From Amycolatopsis methanolica 239 (GTDB taxonomy: Bacteria; Actinomycetota; Actinomycetes; Mycobacteriales; Pseudonocardiaceae), in NCBI RefSeq assembly GCF_000739085.1, contig NZ_CP009110.1:3348001-3412000 (forward strand): a stretch of DNA of 64,000 nucleotides. The letters run 5' to 3'. The notes below the pieces were generated by a model, which was not told where the DNA came from, did no database searches, and worked only from the letters and a program-made list of their open reading frames with translations. This document shows positions 61,852-64,000 of this stretch, in pieces. Made by a program: the position numbers and the translations under genes. Every line of letters begins with the position of its first letter. Positions within the stretch are counted from its first letter, which is position 1.

Positions 61852-62970
61852 TCAGCTGACCGCGGGAGCCCCGGCTTTGTCCTCGGCGGCCTTGGCCCGC
61901 GCGGCGGCGACCCGCTCGGCGTGGCTGGGCGGGTTCGCCGGCACGTGCTCGGGGCGCTTGGCCTCCATCTCCTTGCGCAGCACCGGAACGACCTCCTCGG
62001 CGAGCAGGTCGATCTGCTCCAGCACGGTCTTCAGGGGCAGGCCGGCGTGGTCGATGAGGAACAGCTGGCGCTGGTAGTCGCCGACGTCCTCGCGCATGCT
62101 CGCGTACCGGTCGATCACCTGCTGCGGGCTGCCGACCGTCAACGGGGTCGTCGCGGTGAAGTCCTCCATCGACGGGCCGTGGCCGTAGACCGGGGCGTTG
62201 TCGAAGTAGGGGCGGAACTCGTTCCACGCGTCCTGGGAGTTCTTGCGCATGAAGACCTGCCCGCCGAGCCCGACGATCGCGGTGTCGGCCGGGCCGTGCC
62301 CGTAGTGCTCGAAGCGCTGGCGGTAGAAGCGCACCATCTGCTTCGTGTGCGACATGGGCCAGAAGATGTTGTTGTGGAAGAAGCCGTCGCTGTAGTAGGC
62401 GGCCTGCTCGGCGATCTCCGGGCTGCGGATCGAGCCGTGCCAGACGAACGGCGGGACCCCGTCGAGCGGGCGCGGGGTGGCGGTGAAGCCGCGCAGGGGG
62501 GTGCGGAAGTTGCCCTCCCAGTCGACCACGTCCTCCTCCCAGAGGCGGCGCAGCAGGGCGTAGTTCTCGATCGCCAGCGGGATGCCCTGGCGGATGTCCT
62601 GGCCGAACCACGGGTAGACCGGGCCGGTGTTGCCGCGGCCCATCATCAGGTCCATCCGGCCGCCCGAGATGACCTGCAGCATGGCGTAGTCCTCGGCGAT
62701 CTTCACCGGGTCGTTGGTGGTGATCAGCGTCGTCGAGGTGGACAGGATGATGTCCTTGGTCACGCCGGCCAGGTAGCCGAGCATGGTGGTGGGCGAGGAC
62801 GCGACGAACGGCGGGTTGTGGTGCTCGCCGGTGGCGAAGACGTCGAGCCCGGCCTGGTCGGCGTGCTGGGCGATGGTCAGCATCGACCGCACGCGCTGGG
62901 TGTCGTCCGGAGTTTCGCCGGTCGTCGGATCCGTGGTCACGTCGCTGACGGAGAAGATCCCGAACTGCAT
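61852..62970 (-). CDS. LLM-class flavin-dependent oxidoreductase
   Basis: 372 residues; GGAGGC precedes the ATG. Luciferase-like TIM barrel: FGIFSVSDVTTDP, AGLDVFATGEHHNPPFVASS, LSTSTTLITTNDPVKIAEDY, GRMDLMMGRGNTGPVYPWFG and LTVGSPQQVIDRY. It uses FMN/F420-type cofactor chemistry on an unknown substrate. The C-terminal 40 residues are Ala/Lys/Glu-rich. Monocistronic; a perfect palindrome, GGTCAGCTGACC (61850-61861), lies over its stop codon and may help termination. Confidence 0.9.
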   Translation of the reverse strand: MQFGIFSVSDVTTDPTTGETPDDTQRVRSMLTIAQHADQAGLDVFATGEHHNPPFVASSPTTMLGYLAGVTKDIILSTSTTLITTNDPVKIAEDYAMLQVISGGRMDLMMGRGNTGPVYPWFGQDIRQGIPLAIENYALLRRLWEEDVVDWEGNFRTPLRGFTATPRPLDGVPPFVWHGSIRSPEIAEQAAYYSDGFFHNNIFWPMSHTKQMVRFYRQRFEHYGHGPADTAIVGLGGQVFMRKNSQDAWNEFRPYFDNAPVYGHGPSMEDFTATTPLTVGSPQQVIDRYASMREDVGDYQRQLFLIDHAGLPLKTVLEQIDLLAEEVVPVLRKEMEAKRPEHVPANPPSHAERVAAARAKAAEDKAGAPAVS

Positions 62971-63203
62971 GACAGCCTCCTGCTGATCTGGTGTTCGGCC
63001 GGTAAAACGTCTCGCGCGGAAGAATATTCCTGGCGAGACTATCAGTGGCCCGATCCGGACGCCGGTGACCGGTGGACCACAGCGCCGCTCCGGGGAGGCT
63101 GGCCGGCGCGGTTAGCGGTTGGCGGCGAAGTGGTGCCTGCGGCCGGCCGCCGGTGGGCAGGTCGGCCGCTGGCCAGGGCTCCTCGCCGGTGCGGCGATCG
63201 CGG

Positions 63204-64000
63204 CTAACGGCTGGTCCAGCGCCGATGAGTGTCCGGGTCCACGTTGCTCCCGCAGATGATCGTGACCACGTGCCGCCCGGCGAAGCGCTCGCGGTCCTCC
63301 AGCACCGCGGCCACCCCGAGCGCCGCCGACGGCTCGACCACCAGGCCGGCGTGGTCGAGCAGCAGCCGCATCCCCGTGGTGATCGACTCCTCGCGCGCCA
63401 GGACCGCGTCGTCGGCCACCTGCAGCAGGTCGTCCAGCACCTCCGGGATCGGGAAGCGACCGGCGACGCCGTCGGCGATCGTCTCCGCCGACTCCGTCGT
63501 CACGACCCGCCGCTGCCGCCAGGACAGGGTCATCGCGGGCGCGCCCAGCGGTTGCACGCAGATCACCTCGACCCCGGGCGCGAGCGCCTTCAGCACGTGC
63601 CCCACCCCGGTCGCCATCGCCCCGCCGCCCAGGGCGATCAGGACGACGTCGGCCGACGGCGCCTGCTCCACCAGTTCCAGGCCGATCGTCGCCGCGCCCT
63701 CGCACGTTTCGAGGTCCAGGCTGTCTTCCACCAGCCGGATGTCGTGGTGCCGCGCGATGTCCGCCGCCTGTTCCCGTGCCCGCTCGAAGTCGCCGTCCAC
63801 CAGCTCCAGCCGCGCGCCCAGCGCCCGGATCCGGTCGAGCTTCGCCACCGGCGCGGACCGCGCGGCCACGACCGTGACGTCGAGCCCCCGGCGGCGGCCG
63901 GACCAGGCCAGCGCCTGCCCGAGGTTGCCCGCGCTCGCGCACACCACCGCACCCGAGCCGAGCGCGTCAGCGATCACCTCGGTCCCGCGGCCCTTGAAGC
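63204..64000 (-). CDS. PLP-dependent threonine dehydratase-like enzyme, C-terminal part
   Basis: The start is beyond the right edge. The first codons in view, FKGRGTEVIADAL, carry the PLP lysine of the fold-type II SFKxRG motif. CASAGNLGQALAWSGRRRG, the glycine loop LIALGGGAMATGVG (PLP phosphate) and VEPSAALGVAAVLED follow. About 265 residues are visible of roughly 320-330. It ends in CGSNVDPDTHRRW, as in threonine/serine dehydratases. Substrate not certain; a racemase or ectoine-type lyase is possible. Confidence 0.88.
   Translation of the reverse strand, partial: FKGRGTEVIADALGSGAVVCASAGNLGQALAWSGRRRGLDVTVVAARSAPVAKLDRIRALGARLELVDGDFERAREQAADIARHHDIRLVEDSLDLETCEGAATIGLELVEQAPSADVVLIALGGGAMATGVGHVLKALAPGVEVICVQPLGAPAMTLSWRQRRVVTTESAETIADGVAGRFPIPEVLDDLLQVADDAVLAREESITTGMRLLLDHAGLVVEPSAALGVAAVLEDRERFAGRHVVTIICGSNVDPDTHRRWTSR

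Noticed and set aside
58751..62611. A minus-strand open frame of about 1286 codons
   Set aside because: Antisense to ppk2 and the P-type ATPase and out of frame with the LLM gene; composition is typical of a shadow frame.
62971..63203. A gene or attachment site after the LLM gene
   Set aside because: No frame with a start signal, no tRNA-like sequence and no direct repeats of att type.
1..64000. An insertion sequence or integrase explaining the broken genes
   Set aside because: No transposase, integrase, terminal inverted repeats or target duplications were seen at any junction.

Overview
The window is very GC-rich DNA (about 70% by eye) with frequent GTG starts, many 4-base start/stop overlaps and purine-rich ribosome sites. 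It carries a BioQ-type regulator next to bioBAF, an FprA-type reductase and a CsoR copper operon. This fits a high-GC actinomycete, most likely of the Pseudonocardiaceae type (Amycolatopsis-like). That placement is inference from gene content, not a computed phylogeny. No rRNA, tRNA, CRISPR array, intact transposase or phage gene was seen.

Left part (1-9.3 kb), ordinary and intact. After the 3' end of a ferredoxin reductase come an acyl-CoA dehydrogenase/enoyl-CoA hydratase pair and an alpha/beta hydrolase on the minus strand. Divergent to them is a tightly overlapping operon: thiolase, enoyl-CoA hydratase, an NTF2-like/DUF35 fusion, and an Ltp2-like thiolase. The layout looks like side-chain degradation of a CoA-activated substrate. 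A VTC-domain gene and a DUF4956 membrane gene follow; they belong to a VTC-DUF4956-CotH module whose third gene is cut short.

Middle part (9.3-33.9 kb), a mosaic of intact genes and broken ones. Broken: cotH, folD, a methylenetetrahydrofolate reductase, a class II aldolase, a MmyB-type regulator, a diiron-monooxygenase beta subunit, its ferredoxin reductase, a uL22-like/MIP18 fusion, an amino-acid permease, a glycolipid-binding protein, a VOC protein, an unidentified tail, an MHS transporter, a secreted hydrolase, a helix-hairpin-helix protein, and an alkyl sulfatase with an internal inversion. Intact among them: purU, a DUF1326/DUF2182 pair, a Rieske ferredoxin, an ABM-domain protein, the copper operon (copA, a His-rich secreted protein, copZ, csoR), the biotin operon (bioQ, bioB, bioA, bioF), a MarR regulator, an archease-like gene and plsC. 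The damage is either real gene decay by deletion, inversion and single-base indels, or a set of assembly joins with poor contig ends. Sequence alone does not decide.

Right part (33.9-63 kb), fully intact, looks like a stress or dormancy island: three DUF7144-like membrane paralogues, DUF1269, a DAG-kinase-like lipid kinase, DUF2252, an RDD protein with its usual partner, two tandem LAL/LuxR regulators, HdeD, a K+ channel, a GH15 enzyme, LapA-like and YihY membrane proteins, an MFS pump, an AI-2E-family transporter, an HD protein, SulP, PPK2, a CtpF-like P-type ATPase and an LLM flavin enzyme. Several promoter regions here share GGGTGA/TCACCC palindromes, which suggests one regulator. The right edge holds the C-terminal part of a threonine-dehydratase-like PLP enzyme.
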